64,000 nt of DNA. Source: Gammaproteobacteria bacterium. GTDB taxonomy: Bacteria > Pseudomonadota > Gammaproteobacteria > Pseudomonadales > JAUIET01. The notes under the pieces are model-generated. The model was not told the origin of the DNA, did not search any database, and saw nothing but the letters and a program-made list of their open reading frames with translations. Of this stretch, positions 34,090-43,690 are shown piece by piece. The position numbers and the translations under genes are program-made. The stretch lies in assembly GCA_030431775.1 (NCBI GenBank), contig JAUIHW010000005.1, positions 121,952-185,951 on the forward strand, written 5' to 3'. Position 1 is the first letter of the stretch, and each line of letters opens with the position of its first letter.

Positions 34090-35076
34090 TTACGACGAGC
34101 TCAACAAACCTGTACCATCAGAACAATTTATGTATTCAAAATGTCCAGCTGAAGCGGGTAGAACTGTTACCTCGTGCCACAAGCGCAACTGCATGGCTTC
34201 TCCGAAATGCGCGACCATTTTCATAAACTCGTCAAATATTGCCAGATGAGTAGAATGGCTGGCGGCCCACTCTTCAAAGGTATAAATGTCGGCACCATAG
34301 CCAAGTCCAAAACTCTGGTCTGTCGGCTGCCATTGTGCGTCAAGCAGTCTCACTAAGCGCATACAGTAACAGCGTGCGTCTTCCCCTGCATCACGCAGAT
34401 AGCGCATACCCTGCTCCAGTACTGGGCGCACATTCTGAAGGTAGTACTTTCGTTCCTCATCTCCACAAAGCCCCCAATTTTGTCCGGAACGAATCACACA
34501 CATATTACGGGGCGGCTGCAAGGAAATACGTTGTCCCGATTGTTTAAATGAGATATCCGTGCACGATTCGTTTGCTCGCAAATCGGTTGTTGCCGAAATC
34601 GGGATACGATCCCGCATGCTACCTTCGTAGCCATGCTCCAGAATTGGTCCATACACATCTTCAGCATACACCCCAACTCCATGAGGATCTTGCGTGGAAT
34701 GCAATGTTTCCAGATGATCAAAAGGCATTTGAAAAGCTTCACGCCAAATTGCATAGCCTGCCTGCTCTCGTGCCGGGCTTTGCCACCAGTCTGTCACAAC
34801 CGATGACTGTACCCAATTGCTATACGCGGCTTGCCGCCAATACGCCAAGAACAGGTACTCAATTTGATCAGAGCGATTATAAAACTGACCTCGCTCATAT
34901 CCCATCGGGCCATGCTCGTTTCGAAAGGCGACTTCTGCCCATTCTTCAAGGTCCGCCCTGCCAGCCTCGCTAGTGCCGAAAAGTGCACAAACAAAAGGCT
35001 CTCTCCGGTCACTCCAGACAGACTCCCAAGCTGGCGCAGGCGGTTCCCAATCGGTGGGCATATTAGTTCGTGGCAT
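34090..35076 (-). CDS. oxd: Aldoxime dehydratase (phenylacetaldoxime dehydratase family)
   Basis: 328 residues. The conserved pieces are RNEHGPMGYERGQFYNRSD-type N-terminal sequence, MCVIRSGQNWGLC, YTFEEWAASHSTHLAIFDEFM and LRLWHEVTVLPASAGHFEYINC, which are characteristic of heme-containing aldoxime dehydratases. These remove water from R-CH=N-OH to give a nitrile, with heme b binding the aldoxime nitrogen. The His residues in SHSTH and LWHEV are candidates for proximal heme ligand and distal catalyst; which is which was not resolved by eye. The start has AAGGAGG nine bases upstream. The adjacent nitrilase gene completes the aldoxime to nitrile to acid route. Confidence 0.9.
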   Translation of the reverse strand: MPRTNMPTDWEPPAPAWESVWSDRREPFVCALFGTSEAGRADLEEWAEVAFRNEHGPMGYERGQFYNRSDQIEYLFLAYWRQAAYSNWVQSSVVTDWWQSPAREQAGYAIWREAFQMPFDHLETLHSTQDPHGVGVYAEDVYGPILEHGYEGSMRDRIPISATTDLRANESCTDISFKQSGQRISLQPPRNMCVIRSGQNWGLCGDEERKYYLQNVRPVLEQGMRYLRDAGEDARCYCMRLVRLLDAQWQPTDQSFGLGYGADIYTFEEWAASHSTHLAIFDEFMKMVAHFGEAMQLRLWHEVTVLPASAGHFEYINCSDGTGLLSSS

Positions 35077-35100
35077 ACTAAAATCCTCCTTTTAGAAAAA

Positions 35101-36117
35101 TTAGTCGCTGCCGACGCCAGCATTATCACTCGGCTCGTTATTTTCTACATCACCCTCATCAGCAATTATTGGTGCAAAGTCATTCACGGTCATTTGTGGC
35201 TTGCGGTTTAACCACAGACGAGTGACGTCTGGCCTAGAATAATGCCCAACGGGATCCGCAAAAGACTTCGCTACAGCAATAGCGCCAAGATCAATGTCTG
35301 CGTACAAAATGCCTTCTTCCTCTGGCCCAAGTGGAGAACACATTGGGCTGCCATCCGGAGCATAAATCTGAGCATAGCCTCCGCCTTTCAATAGTAACTC
35401 TGCTTGCTGTTCGTTATCGACCAGGAAATCATGCATATCCTCAGAAACCACGCCACACGGTGCGAGGACATAACAGCTTCCTTCCACAGCGTATACTTGT
35501 GATGCGGCGCCATTCAACTTAGGTCCCAATGAGTACGCCTGAGGGTAACAGGAAAAGGATGGCCAGGCGGCTACATGAATCTGCTCATGCATACTGTACA
35601 TCGCGTATTTACTCAATGGCTGCAGATGTTCCCAGCAACACAATTGACCGACTTGACCCAATTCGGTATCACAAACCTGTAGATCACTTCCATCGCCCTC
35701 GCCAAACACTGTACGCTCCATATGAGTTGGTTTTAACTTGCGACGTGCAGCTAACAGATGACCGTCACGGCCAAATAGAAACTGGGCAATATACAGCGAA
35801 CCATGGTCACGCTCACTCGCTCCCATCGACAAGAAAATATTGTGCTTCTGAGCAGCGACACTTAATCGTTCAAAGGCGTTACTGCCTTTAACAAGGCAGT
35901 TCTCATGATAGCTTTGAAAATAACGAATATTTGCTGCCGCCGGGGAGAGCCAGATCCACCAAGGATAGCCAGGAAGCCAGCACTCAGAGAATGCAACCAG
36001 CGAAGCACCGTTGGCTGCAGCTTCTTCAATCAAGCTCACTGCTTTATCAATGCTGGCATTCAGCCGCATGAATTCGGGCGCCGCCTGTACGACAGCTGCC
36101 TTGAAAACTGTACTCAT
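35101..36117 (-). CDS. Nitrilase
   Basis: The ATG at 36117 (AGGAGA six bases upstream) is preferred over the TTG of the track, giving 338 residues. The catalytic triad is visible: Glu in LVAFSECWLPGYPWW, Lys in ARRKLKPTHMERTVFGEGDG, and Cys in GQLCCWEHLQPLSKYAMY. The sequence CWEH and the GEGDGSDL segment place it with true nitrilases, not amidases. It hydrolyses nitriles to acid and ammonia without an amide intermediate. Arylaceto- versus aliphatic nitrile preference is not decidable by eye. It precedes the aldoxime dehydratase by 24 bases. Confidence 0.92.
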   Translation of the reverse strand: MSTVFKAAVVQAAPEFMRLNASIDKAVSLIEEAAANGASLVAFSECWLPGYPWWIWLSPAAANIRYFQSYHENCLVKGSNAFERLSVAAQKHNIFLSMGASERDHGSLYIAQFLFGRDGHLLAARRKLKPTHMERTVFGEGDGSDLQVCDTELGQVGQLCCWEHLQPLSKYAMYSMHEQIHVAAWPSFSCYPQAYSLGPKLNGAASQVYAVEGSCYVLAPCGVVSEDMHDFLVDNEQQAELLLKGGGYAQIYAPDGSPMCSPLGPEEEGILYADIDLGAIAVAKSFADPVGHYSRPDVTRLWLNRKPQMTVNDFAPIIADEGDVENNEPSDNAGVGSD

Positions 36118-36173
36118 AATCAATCTCCTAAATCATTCCGCCAGTGACTACGGGCTGGCACCAATGAGAAGCT

Positions 36174-38501
36174 CTAGAAACGGTAGCGAGCTGTCACTCC
36201 GTATTCCCTGGGACGGTTGTAGTTGGCTTCGTGAAAACCGAGGCCATAATTGGAATCGCCGCTTTCAATGTATCTTTCATCAGTTAGATTACGAACAAAA
36301 GCCGCTACATCGAAAGCCTCACTGTGCGAATAACTTAAAGAAGCGTTCGCTGTTGTATATGAACTCTGAAACAGAAAAGGCGAGTTCTGCGAGTCATTGA
36401 AGACATCGTCGGTATACGCATAATCCAGCCGGAAGACCAACTCGTTGGCGCCAAGAGGCATGGTGTACTCAAGCCCCAAACTGGCACTGTTTTCCGGTGT
36501 GTTGACCAGGCTAGCGGAGTTGTCAATTGCCAGAGACAGCCCTGAAATTGGGTTCACCTCGTCGTATTCGGCATTAGTGTGGCCCAAGGCTAGCTCAAAT
36601 TTCAGCGCGTCGGAAAGCAAAGCGACCAGTTCGAGCTCCATGCCAAAAATACTGACTGTGCCCGCATTGGCCGTAATCGGGCCTCCCAGTTGGTCGAAAA
36701 ATGTGACCTGTACTTCGTCATAGTCAGACGAGAAAATGGCTGCATTGACACGCACCCGGTTCGAGTCGCTTTCCCATTTGAGTCCAATCTCGTGAGTATT
36801 AATGGTTTCGGGCTGAAAAGTCCGCACATCTGGAACTGACTCAACATACCGCAGTACAAAACCACCGCTTTTAAAGCCTTGTGAGAAACTGTAATAAACG
36901 AGCGTTTGCTCACCGAGCTGCGCGTTTAAGCCCAGTTTAAACGTGGTTTCCTCAAACTCTCGCGCTGTAGCACCACTGCCATTGCCTACTAAAGGCAAAA
37001 GCCCCCCAGTAAATTCGCCACTTTCGTTCACGGCACCCGGGAAGAAAGGTAAAGGATTACCGTTTATGTCCGCGGCAATGTACTGGGTATACGCGAAGCG
37101 TTTGTCATCAGTAGTGTGACGAACCCCAGCTGTAGATGACCAGACATCATTGAATGCCCAGTCCAATTGCAGATACACCGCCTCACTATTGTTGTCCACG
37201 ACTGCGAAGTTATTAACAGCGGCCGGGAAGCCAGCAGCAAGGTCCGGCGTTGGAAGAAAAACCGGTACAAAGACATCATCTGTACCATCTTCCTCAAAAT
37301 AGTAAAGCCCGCCGACAAATTGCAGTCTTCCGTCCACGGCGGATCCGGTCAGCTGCAGCTCATGAGTACTTTGTTCATGGCTGTAGTTAGTATTCAATGT
37401 ATGAGTAATGGCAACGGGTGAATTATCTGGGTCACGATAAAACTCCCCCTCCGTTTCACGATAAGAACCGATGTATTTGATCTGGAAATTGTCAACGCCA
37501 TACGCCAGAGTGACAGCGGCTCCTTTGATTTCTAAATCTGTCCCGGTTGGGCCAGTGGCAAAACTACGGTCCTCCTGGCCATCGGTGATGTACTGAGAAA
37601 GGTCTGCAATTCCGGCGCCGATATTACCGAATGCAGCGAGGCCGTAGCCGATCACGCTCGCGCCTCCTGGTAGTCCATTGGGAAACGCTGTGGTAAATCC
37701 GGCCAGTGTTGAGCCAGCGCTTTGTTCATCAATCTTGCTGTAATCGATGTTCAGCTGCGCGCTCCAGGCAGACTCCGGCTCAATCATGACCGTAGCACGG
37801 GCCGCCAACTCATCATCATCACCCAGGCTATCTCCAATCAGCACGCGGTCGACATAGCCTTCGCGCTTTTTACTGGACAATGCAAGCGATGACCGCACCG
37901 ATTCGCTGACTGGAATATCGACGCGCGCACGCGCATCGATGCGCTCAAAATTACCTAGGGTGAGCTCCAACTCTCCGTTAAACTCTTCAGTTGGCTTTCG
38001 AGAGGTTATGTTGATGGCTCCACCGATGGTGTTGCGCCCGAACAATGTACCTTGCGGACCACGAAGTACTTCTATTCGTTCAACATCCAATACATCCAGT
38101 ACGCCCCCGACAGAGCGCGACATATACACGCCATCCACATACGTACCAACGCCCGGATCGGTGGTAAGACTGAAGTCGGTATTGCCTATGCCACGAATGA
38201 ACACGACCGCGCCTGACGAGAGTCCGCTAACGGGAGAGGTAGTATCGAAGATCAGGTTGGGTGTAAAATCGGCAATCTGAGAGATGTTGTCAATTCCTTT
38301 GGCCTTTAGTGCTGCTGCAGTAAAAGCACTTACAGCGATGGGAGTATTCTGCAAACTTTCCTCCCTTTTTTGCGCAGTCACCACAACTTCCTCAAGAATG
38401 GGTTGAGCCAGCGCGCTTTGAGAGAGAAGCAATGCGCTCAGTAGTTTTATGGATAGATAGTGTTTACTTGTGAAATTGATCAGTATCACGTCCGGCCTCA
38501 C
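36174..38501 (-). CDS. TonB-dependent outer-membrane receptor (receptor 3)
   Basis: 775 residues. Leader LSIKLLSALLLSQSALAQ is followed by PILEEVVVTAQKREESLQNTPIAV, then plug motif IEVLRGPQGTLFGRNTIGGAINITSRKP, and the barrel closes with YGVTARYRF. The start codon is a GTG with no clear ribosome site, so the true start could be slightly inside. It lies 56 bases before the nitrilase gene and is probably the first gene of the receptor-nitrilase-dehydratase-AraC unit. This suggests import of an aldoxime- or nitrile-bearing compound, which would be an unusual receptor substrate. Confidence 0.88.
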   Translation of the reverse strand: MRPDVILINFTSKHYLSIKLLSALLLSQSALAQPILEEVVVTAQKREESLQNTPIAVSAFTAAALKAKGIDNISQIADFTPNLIFDTTSPVSGLSSGAVVFIRGIGNTDFSLTTDPGVGTYVDGVYMSRSVGGVLDVLDVERIEVLRGPQGTLFGRNTIGGAINITSRKPTEEFNGELELTLGNFERIDARARVDIPVSESVRSSLALSSKKREGYVDRVLIGDSLGDDDELAARATVMIEPESAWSAQLNIDYSKIDEQSAGSTLAGFTTAFPNGLPGGASVIGYGLAAFGNIGAGIADLSQYITDGQEDRSFATGPTGTDLEIKGAAVTLAYGVDNFQIKYIGSYRETEGEFYRDPDNSPVAITHTLNTNYSHEQSTHELQLTGSAVDGRLQFVGGLYYFEEDGTDDVFVPVFLPTPDLAAGFPAAVNNFAVVDNNSEAVYLQLDWAFNDVWSSTAGVRHTTDDKRFAYTQYIAADINGNPLPFFPGAVNESGEFTGGLLPLVGNGSGATAREFEETTFKLGLNAQLGEQTLVYYSFSQGFKSGGFVLRYVESVPDVRTFQPETINTHEIGLKWESDSNRVRVNAAIFSSDYDEVQVTFFDQLGGPITANAGTVSIFGMELELVALLSDALKFELALGHTNAEYDEVNPISGLSLAIDNSASLVNTPENSASLGLEYTMPLGANELVFRLDYAYTDDVFNDSQNSPFLFQSSYTTANASLSYSHSEAFDVAAFVRNLTDERYIESGDSNYGLGFHEANYNRPREYGVTARYRF

Positions 38502-38640
38502 GCAAAGTTAACTTATTGAGACTCACTGTAAATGCGTTAAAACACAGGCACCATGCCCAAATGGGTACTATCGCTTGCATTTTTGGGAACTTCAAAATGG
38601 GATATGATGATCGCTTGGAATGACAAGATTGGAATCACAC

Positions 38641-39453
38641 ATGAAAAACCTATTCTCTATTCAAGGCAAAGTGGCCTTTGTCAGCGGCGGCTCGCGCGGA
38701 ATTGGCGAAATGATTGCTGCCGGGTTCCTGGCCAACGGCGCCACGGTTTACATCAGTTCGCGCAAAGCGGATTCATGCAACGCAACAGCGGAGCGGCTGC
38801 AGGGCGAATACGGCGGCCGGTGTATGTCGATTCCCGGCGATCTGTCCTCGCTGGATGGCATCCAGTCCATGGTTGAGCGGTATTCTGAACAGCAAGACCA
38901 TTTGGATATTCTGGTCAATAATGCGGGCGTGTCCTGGGGAGCCCCATTAGAGGAGTTTCCCGAGGTGGGCTGGGACAAGGTCATGGATACCAATGTTAAA
39001 GGTGTGTTCTTCCTGACCCAAAAGATGCTGCCTTTACTGGAGAAGAATGCGACGGCCGAAGACCCATCCCGGGTGATCAATATCGGCTCGGTGGACGGCC
39101 TGCAGGCGCCGGCCTTCGAGACATTCTCCTACGGCCCGTCCAAAGCCGCTTTGCACCACCTGACCCGCAACCTGGCGGCTCACCTTACGCAACGGCATAT
39201 TATCTGCAATGCCATTGCCCCCGGCCCGTTTCCAACCTGGATGCTGAGCGCCGGTGTGGGCGGCGGTGGTGACACCGACATCGACTGGAGTGGGCTCGGC
39301 AAACATAACCCGCGTGGTCGTGTGGGCACGCCCGAGGACATCGCCGGGCTGGCCATCTTCCTGAGTTCACGCGCGGGCGCCTACACAGTTGGCGAAACCA
39401 TCACCTGTGACGGCGGTTTGGTCGCCTGCACGCGATCTTTCGAAACCAGCTGA
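38641..39453 (+). CDS. Short-chain dehydrogenase/reductase (SDR)
   Basis: 270 residues from ATG 38641. MKNLFSIQGKVAFVSGGSRGIGEMIAAGF is the coenzyme region, NNAGVSWG the mid motif, and YGPSKAALHHLTRNLA the catalytic Tyr/Lys, with C-terminal GETITCDGGLVACTRSFETS. It is of the gluconate/rhamnolipid RhlG-like group in its long insert before the catalytic Ser (INIGSVDGLQAPAFETFS). It precedes a sodium:solute symporter on the same strand and is divergent from receptor 3. Confidence 0.88.
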   Translation: MKNLFSIQGKVAFVSGGSRGIGEMIAAGFLANGATVYISSRKADSCNATAERLQGEYGGRCMSIPGDLSSLDGIQSMVERYSEQQDHLDILVNNAGVSWGAPLEEFPEVGWDKVMDTNVKGVFFLTQKMLPLLEKNATAEDPSRVINIGSVDGLQAPAFETFSYGPSKAALHHLTRNLAAHLTQRHIICNAIAPGPFPTWMLSAGVGGGGDTDIDWSGLGKHNPRGRVGTPEDIAGLAIFLSSRAGAYTVGETITCDGGLVACTRSFETS

Positions 39454-39505
39454 GCAGGCAATGATCCGGCGACGTTCAGCGCACTGAAATGGGGCTGCAC
39501 TCGGC

Positions 39506-40969
39506 ATGACTCTTGAAACCATGATACTGCTGGGCCTGCTCGCTTATCTGGCCAGCATGATGCTGATCGGCTTATACGCCGGTAAAGGAACGCACTCGGC
39601 AACGGATTTTATTCTAGCGGGGCGTTCCCTGCCCCTGTGGCTGTGCTCCACGTCTATCTTCGCCACCTGGTTTGGCAGCGGCATCATGATGGGTGCGGCC
39701 ACCTCTGGTTACGACCGGGATTTCCTGGCAATGATTGCCGAGCCCTTTGGTTCCGCGCTTGCGCTGCTTCTGTGTGGGCTATTCTTCGCCCGCATCATTC
39801 GCCGTACACGGCGCATGACCTGGATTGAGTTCTTTGAAATGCGCTATGGAAAAATCGCCGGTTTCTTCGGTGCTATGGCCGATATCGGCTCTGGGGTAAT
39901 CTGGGTTGGCGGCGTATTGTTCACCTTCGGCGTACTGGCAGAAACCTTTACCGGACTGCCCATGGCGGTGGGAATACTGGGCGGCCTGCTGGTGATCGTG
40001 TCCTATACCATGATCGGCGGCATGCTGGCAGTGGCCCTGACCGATTTCGTGCAAACCATTATGTTAGTGCTTGGCATGCTCATTCTGCTGGTAGTGGTAT
40101 TGAACGACGTAGGCGGCTGGGCTGCAATCGAACAACAATTACCCGCTGATACCATACGCTTCTTCCCGGTTGAGCACACTTACCAGAACTGGATCGAGTA
40201 CATTCATGTGTGGATGACCCTGGGCGTGGCGGCTATTGCCGCCAATTCAATTATTCTGCGTGCCTTGGCTGCGCGTACCGAGCAAGTTGCCCAGAACTCT
40301 TTTCTTGTAGCCAGCATCGCGTACACGGTGATTGGCTGTGTGCCCATAGCCCTGGGTCTGATTGCCAGCGTAACCATGCCGGACATCGCGGACCCCAATG
40401 CCGTACTCACTGATTTGGCGCGCGAGCACCTGCACCCCGTCATGGTGGTACTGTTTGTCGGCGCCATTTTGTCGGCAATTATGAGCACCTGCGACAGCGT
40501 ACTTCTCAGCGCTGGCTCGGTGATCAGTACTAATCTGTTACCACTGATCTCCAAGAACCCGGATGATGCCCTGCGGCTTAAGGTTGCCAGGTTTAGCATC
40601 CCTTTCACAGCGGCCGCTGCAACTTATATTGCTTTTGGCGCAGAAAGGGTGGTGGAAGTACTGGTGCAGTCCGCCGCCCCGCTCCTGGCCATGACCATCG
40701 TGCCGTTTATCCTTTGCTTCTGGTGGAAAAAAGCGAACCGCAGCGGCGCGCTGGCAGGTATTGTGGGCGGCTTGATTGGCTGGGGCTCCGCAGCCATGCT
40801 TGGCACTGTCACCCCGCCCGACCTGGTGGGTTTCGCGGTTTCTCTGGTGGCCATGATTGTGGTTTGCCTGCTCACACAACACATGGATCCACCACAACCC
40901 CTAACCGACATAGATGGGCAAGTCGTTGCGCTTGAAAGACGGTTTGCCGCTCGGGACACTCTCCCTTAG
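39506..40969 (+). CDS. Sodium:solute symporter (SSS family), second copy
   Basis: 487 residues, about 13 hydrophobic segments. Motifs: TSIFATWFGSGIMMGAATSGYDRD in TM2, IGGMLAVALTDFVQTIMLVLGM, and the Na+-site segment AILSAIMSTCDSVLLSAGSVISTNL. It lies 52 bases after the SDR gene, and the two are likely co-transcribed. It differs considerably from the symporter at 12.7 kb, so a separate solute is probable; which one is not known. Confidence 0.9.
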   Translation: MTLETMILLGLLAYLASMMLIGLYAGKGTHSATDFILAGRSLPLWLCSTSIFATWFGSGIMMGAATSGYDRDFLAMIAEPFGSALALLLCGLFFARIIRRTRRMTWIEFFEMRYGKIAGFFGAMADIGSGVIWVGGVLFTFGVLAETFTGLPMAVGILGGLLVIVSYTMIGGMLAVALTDFVQTIMLVLGMLILLVVVLNDVGGWAAIEQQLPADTIRFFPVEHTYQNWIEYIHVWMTLGVAAIAANSIILRALAARTEQVAQNSFLVASIAYTVIGCVPIALGLIASVTMPDIADPNAVLTDLAREHLHPVMVVLFVGAILSAIMSTCDSVLLSAGSVISTNLLPLISKNPDDALRLKVARFSIPFTAAAATYIAFGAERVVEVLVQSAAPLLAMTIVPFILCFWWKKANRSGALAGIVGGLIGWGSAAMLGTVTPPDLVGFAVSLVAMIVVCLLTQHMDPPQPLTDIDGQVVALERRFAARDTLP

Positions 40970-41046
40970 CGGCCCACAATCTCTGTCTATTGTATTATTC
41001 GGCACACTTGGTTACGGTATGGCCACGATAAAAAACGTGTGCTCCC

Positions 41047-42276
41047 ATGAACTCTCCCGACAGCAGTATTTTTCGGGCAGCCCATATTGACCGATTGCGG
41101 TCTATTCGCTCAGCGGCCAAAGTCGAAGCGGTTGGCAATATGCTGAGCGTGATTCTTGCGACCGCCATGTTGTACCGGTTGGTGGACGCCCAATGGCTTG
41201 CGCTCTGGACCGTCGCTATTCTCGGGTCACTTGCCCACCGGGCTTACCTGTTGTTGACGCAAGACGTCCTCAGTACAAACGCGCTCTACCGATGGTATAC
41301 AGCCTATGGCTGGAACATTTTTGCCAATGCTTGCCTTTGGGGTGTGCTTCTTTTCACCGTTTCCCTCAAGCTCGACCGCTACCTGGTACCGTATTTCTTT
41401 ATGATCATGGGGCCGATCATTGCATCGCCCAGCCTGACCTACTTCACCGACTATCGTCTTTACCTTCGTTTTGCCTTGCCGGCTATGGTTCCAGCCGTAT
41501 TGTGCCTGATATTTCAGTTTGACCCACTCAGCTTTATTTTGGGTTTGCTGTTGCTCGGCTGGATTATTGTGACCCATGAAAACAGCAAGCGCGTCAGCGA
41601 AGAAACAGACCGTCTGACCGTATTGCGTGCGCGCAAACAAGTACTTGCAGAACAACCGCTCAGATCTCTAAGTACCGCGGAAGAACAACTGGCCGAACAG
41701 CAACTGCAGGAGCAACGCGGCCGTCTGATGATTGAGGCCGGCATTTCTGAAATTGGTGGTAACGTTTACAGCGTTCTCATGATCTGCATTGTGTATTGGC
41801 AACAACTCGGGCCAACGACACTGACCGCGTGGGCAGGCATATGTATTGTCCTGCTCTCGCACAGAATCTGGCTGATTCACCGTTTCAAAACCCGGAGAGA
41901 AAAACTGAGCGTTCAGCGCTGGAAACAATGGTATCGGGCCAGCACGACTGTTCTCGGCGTGTGCTGGGGCGGACTGTTTCTGTATGCATCTGCCACTTTA
42001 CCAATCACCCAGCTCTCTATACTTTTTATGATGGTCGGCGGGCTTATCGCCGCACCCGGATTCAGCTACTACACTGACCGGCTATTAATGGACTGCTTCA
42101 ACTTTCCGGCCGTTATTCCAACCGTCGTATACTTACTGTCAACTGGGCTCACAGTAAAAGCGCTGCTGGGTGTTCTATCGGCCGCCTGGCTGATCCTGAT
42201 CATCAATAACGCGGCAAAGCTGAACGCCCAGCGCGATGAGTTGGCGGGGCTGAATAAGCAGTTGTTGCGCTCGTAA
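41047..42276 (+). CDS. Internally duplicated polytopic membrane protein (sensor-type domain, no output), copy 1
   Basis: 409 residues, about 8-10 membrane segments in two similar halves. The first half has GPIIASPSLTYFTDYRLYLR then FALPAMVP; the second has GGLIAAPGFSYYTDRLLMDC then FNFPAVIP. Each half starts with an R-rich helix, has a 'WG' turn (ACLWGVLLF and GVCWGGLFL), and ends in a charged exit helix (VSEETDRLTVLRARKQVLAE; NAAKLNAQRDELAGLNKQLL). This resembles the membrane sensor part that precedes GGDEF or histidine-kinase domains in many proteobacteria, but no output domain follows. The next gene is a paralogue. Function unknown. Confidence 0.65.
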   Translation: MNSPDSSIFRAAHIDRLRSIRSAAKVEAVGNMLSVILATAMLYRLVDAQWLALWTVAILGSLAHRAYLLLTQDVLSTNALYRWYTAYGWNIFANACLWGVLLFTVSLKLDRYLVPYFFMIMGPIIASPSLTYFTDYRLYLRFALPAMVPAVLCLIFQFDPLSFILGLLLLGWIIVTHENSKRVSEETDRLTVLRARKQVLAEQPLRSLSTAEEQLAEQQLQEQRGRLMIEAGISEIGGNVYSVLMICIVYWQQLGPTTLTAWAGICIVLLSHRIWLIHRFKTRREKLSVQRWKQWYRASTTVLGVCWGGLFLYASATLPITQLSILFMMVGGLIAAPGFSYYTDRLLMDCFNFPAVIPTVVYLLSTGLTVKALLGVLSAAWLILIINNAAKLNAQRDELAGLNKQLLRS

Positions 42277-42379
42277 ACCAAACAACACTCACGGAACCGA
42301 TCTGTAAAAAGCTTACCTTGCGTCACTATTAACCAGTCGCTATTCTCACGTCATTCTCGCAGCGCTATAGATAATTACG

Positions 42380-43648
42380 ATGCTCGAGCCGGCTCTCATT
42401 TCCAAGCAAGCGGTGTTACAGGCCCGGGTTCGCGAGGTGGTGTCTGCCGCCGGGGTCGAAGTTGCCGGCCATGGTTTATCAGCCGCGATTGCGGTGGCCA
42501 TGCTGTCCCGGCAACTGGATAGCGTGGTATTGGCACTGTGGCTGATCGGAATGGCCGGTATTCTGCTCTATCGTGTGCATCTGACCTGGGCGCAGCCCGC
42601 TACTCATCCAGCGGATGCCCGGCGGTGGTGGCAAGCCTACAGCATGAACATTGCATTGTCCGGCGGTGGCTGGGGCATACTGCTGATGCTTGCCGCTCAC
42701 CTGCTGCCTGCCGCAGTGGTGCCCTTCGCCATCATGTTGGCGGCCTTTATAGTCGCGTCACCAAGCTTGACTTATTACAACAATCATCCCCTGTTTTTGC
42801 GCTTCGCCCTGCCAGCACTTCTGCCTTGCTGCCTGGTCTTGTTACTGAGCCTGGAACTCGCCTCAGTGATCACAGCGGTGCTTACGCTGGCCTGGGTAGC
42901 TGTGAACCATATCAACATCCGCAAGTTCAGCGAGCAAGCGGACCGGTTGGCGGTATTGGTTTTACAAAAGGAGGCGCTCGACCCCGATGCTGCTTCTCGA
43001 CCGCTCGCCCATACATTCCCAAGGCCCGAGGCGGCATACTCCAGCGACCTTGAGGCCGACCCGATCAGCCGGGAAATTCAGGCACAGCGTACTCGCATGA
43101 TGTTGTCGGTTGGCGTCGTGGATGTGGTTGGCAATCTGCTGTGCATCGCTATGGTCGTGGTGCTGTATTGGGGCTCTCTTGGGCCAGCTCTGTTACTGCT
43201 ATGGAGCGGCGTCACAGCATCAGGACTTCTATTGCGAGCTTGTTACTTACGCAATTGCGCACGTATTTCCATAAGGCGCTGTTACTCCCTGTTTGAGTGG
43301 AGTTCGCTGTTCAACGGGGTTTGCTGGGGCACCATTCTGGTACTGGCCGCACAGCAGTTACCGGTCGACCAGTTATCCTACCTGCTGTTCACTATTAGTG
43401 GCTTGCTGGTCACACCGAGTTTCAGCTACTACTCCTTCAATAGAATCTTCACGTGTTTCGCTTTACCCACGATTGTGCCCTTCGCCGCATTTCTGGTTGT
43501 ACAATTTCAATTATTGGAAATCGCTATTGCCGCTCTGGTGTTAAGCTGGCTGGCCGTCATGAGCAATAATCTCGCCAAGCTTAGCGCAAACGGCTGGTGG
43601 CTGGCGCAGCTGGACAAAGAACTGCTCAGTCTCAGCCACCGGGCCTGA
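42380..43648 (+). CDS. Internally duplicated polytopic membrane protein, copy 2
   Basis: 422 residues, paralogous to the preceding gene over the whole length. Half one carries VASPSLTYYNNHPLFLRFAL, half two SGLLVTPSFSYYSFNRIFTC; both have the WG turn (GGGWGILLML and GVCWGTILVL) and charged helices after the membrane part (INIRKFSEQADRLAVLVLQK). A linker rich in Pro/Ala joins the halves. Duplication within each gene plus duplication of the gene makes four copies of one membrane domain side by side. About 100 bases separate the two genes. No catalytic motif was seen. Confidence 0.65.
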   Translation: MLEPALISKQAVLQARVREVVSAAGVEVAGHGLSAAIAVAMLSRQLDSVVLALWLIGMAGILLYRVHLTWAQPATHPADARRWWQAYSMNIALSGGGWGILLMLAAHLLPAAVVPFAIMLAAFIVASPSLTYYNNHPLFLRFALPALLPCCLVLLLSLELASVITAVLTLAWVAVNHINIRKFSEQADRLAVLVLQKEALDPDAASRPLAHTFPRPEAAYSSDLEADPISREIQAQRTRMMLSVGVVDVVGNLLCIAMVVVLYWGSLGPALLLLWSGVTASGLLLRACYLRNCARISIRRCYSLFEWSSLFNGVCWGTILVLAAQQLPVDQLSYLLFTISGLLVTPSFSYYSFNRIFTCFALPTIVPFAAFLVVQFQLLEIAIAALVLSWLAVMSNNLAKLSANGWWLAQLDKELLSLSHRA

Positions 43649-43690
43649 ATGCCGTTATAATGGCGTGCTGATTCGCCTCAGGTCTACAGA

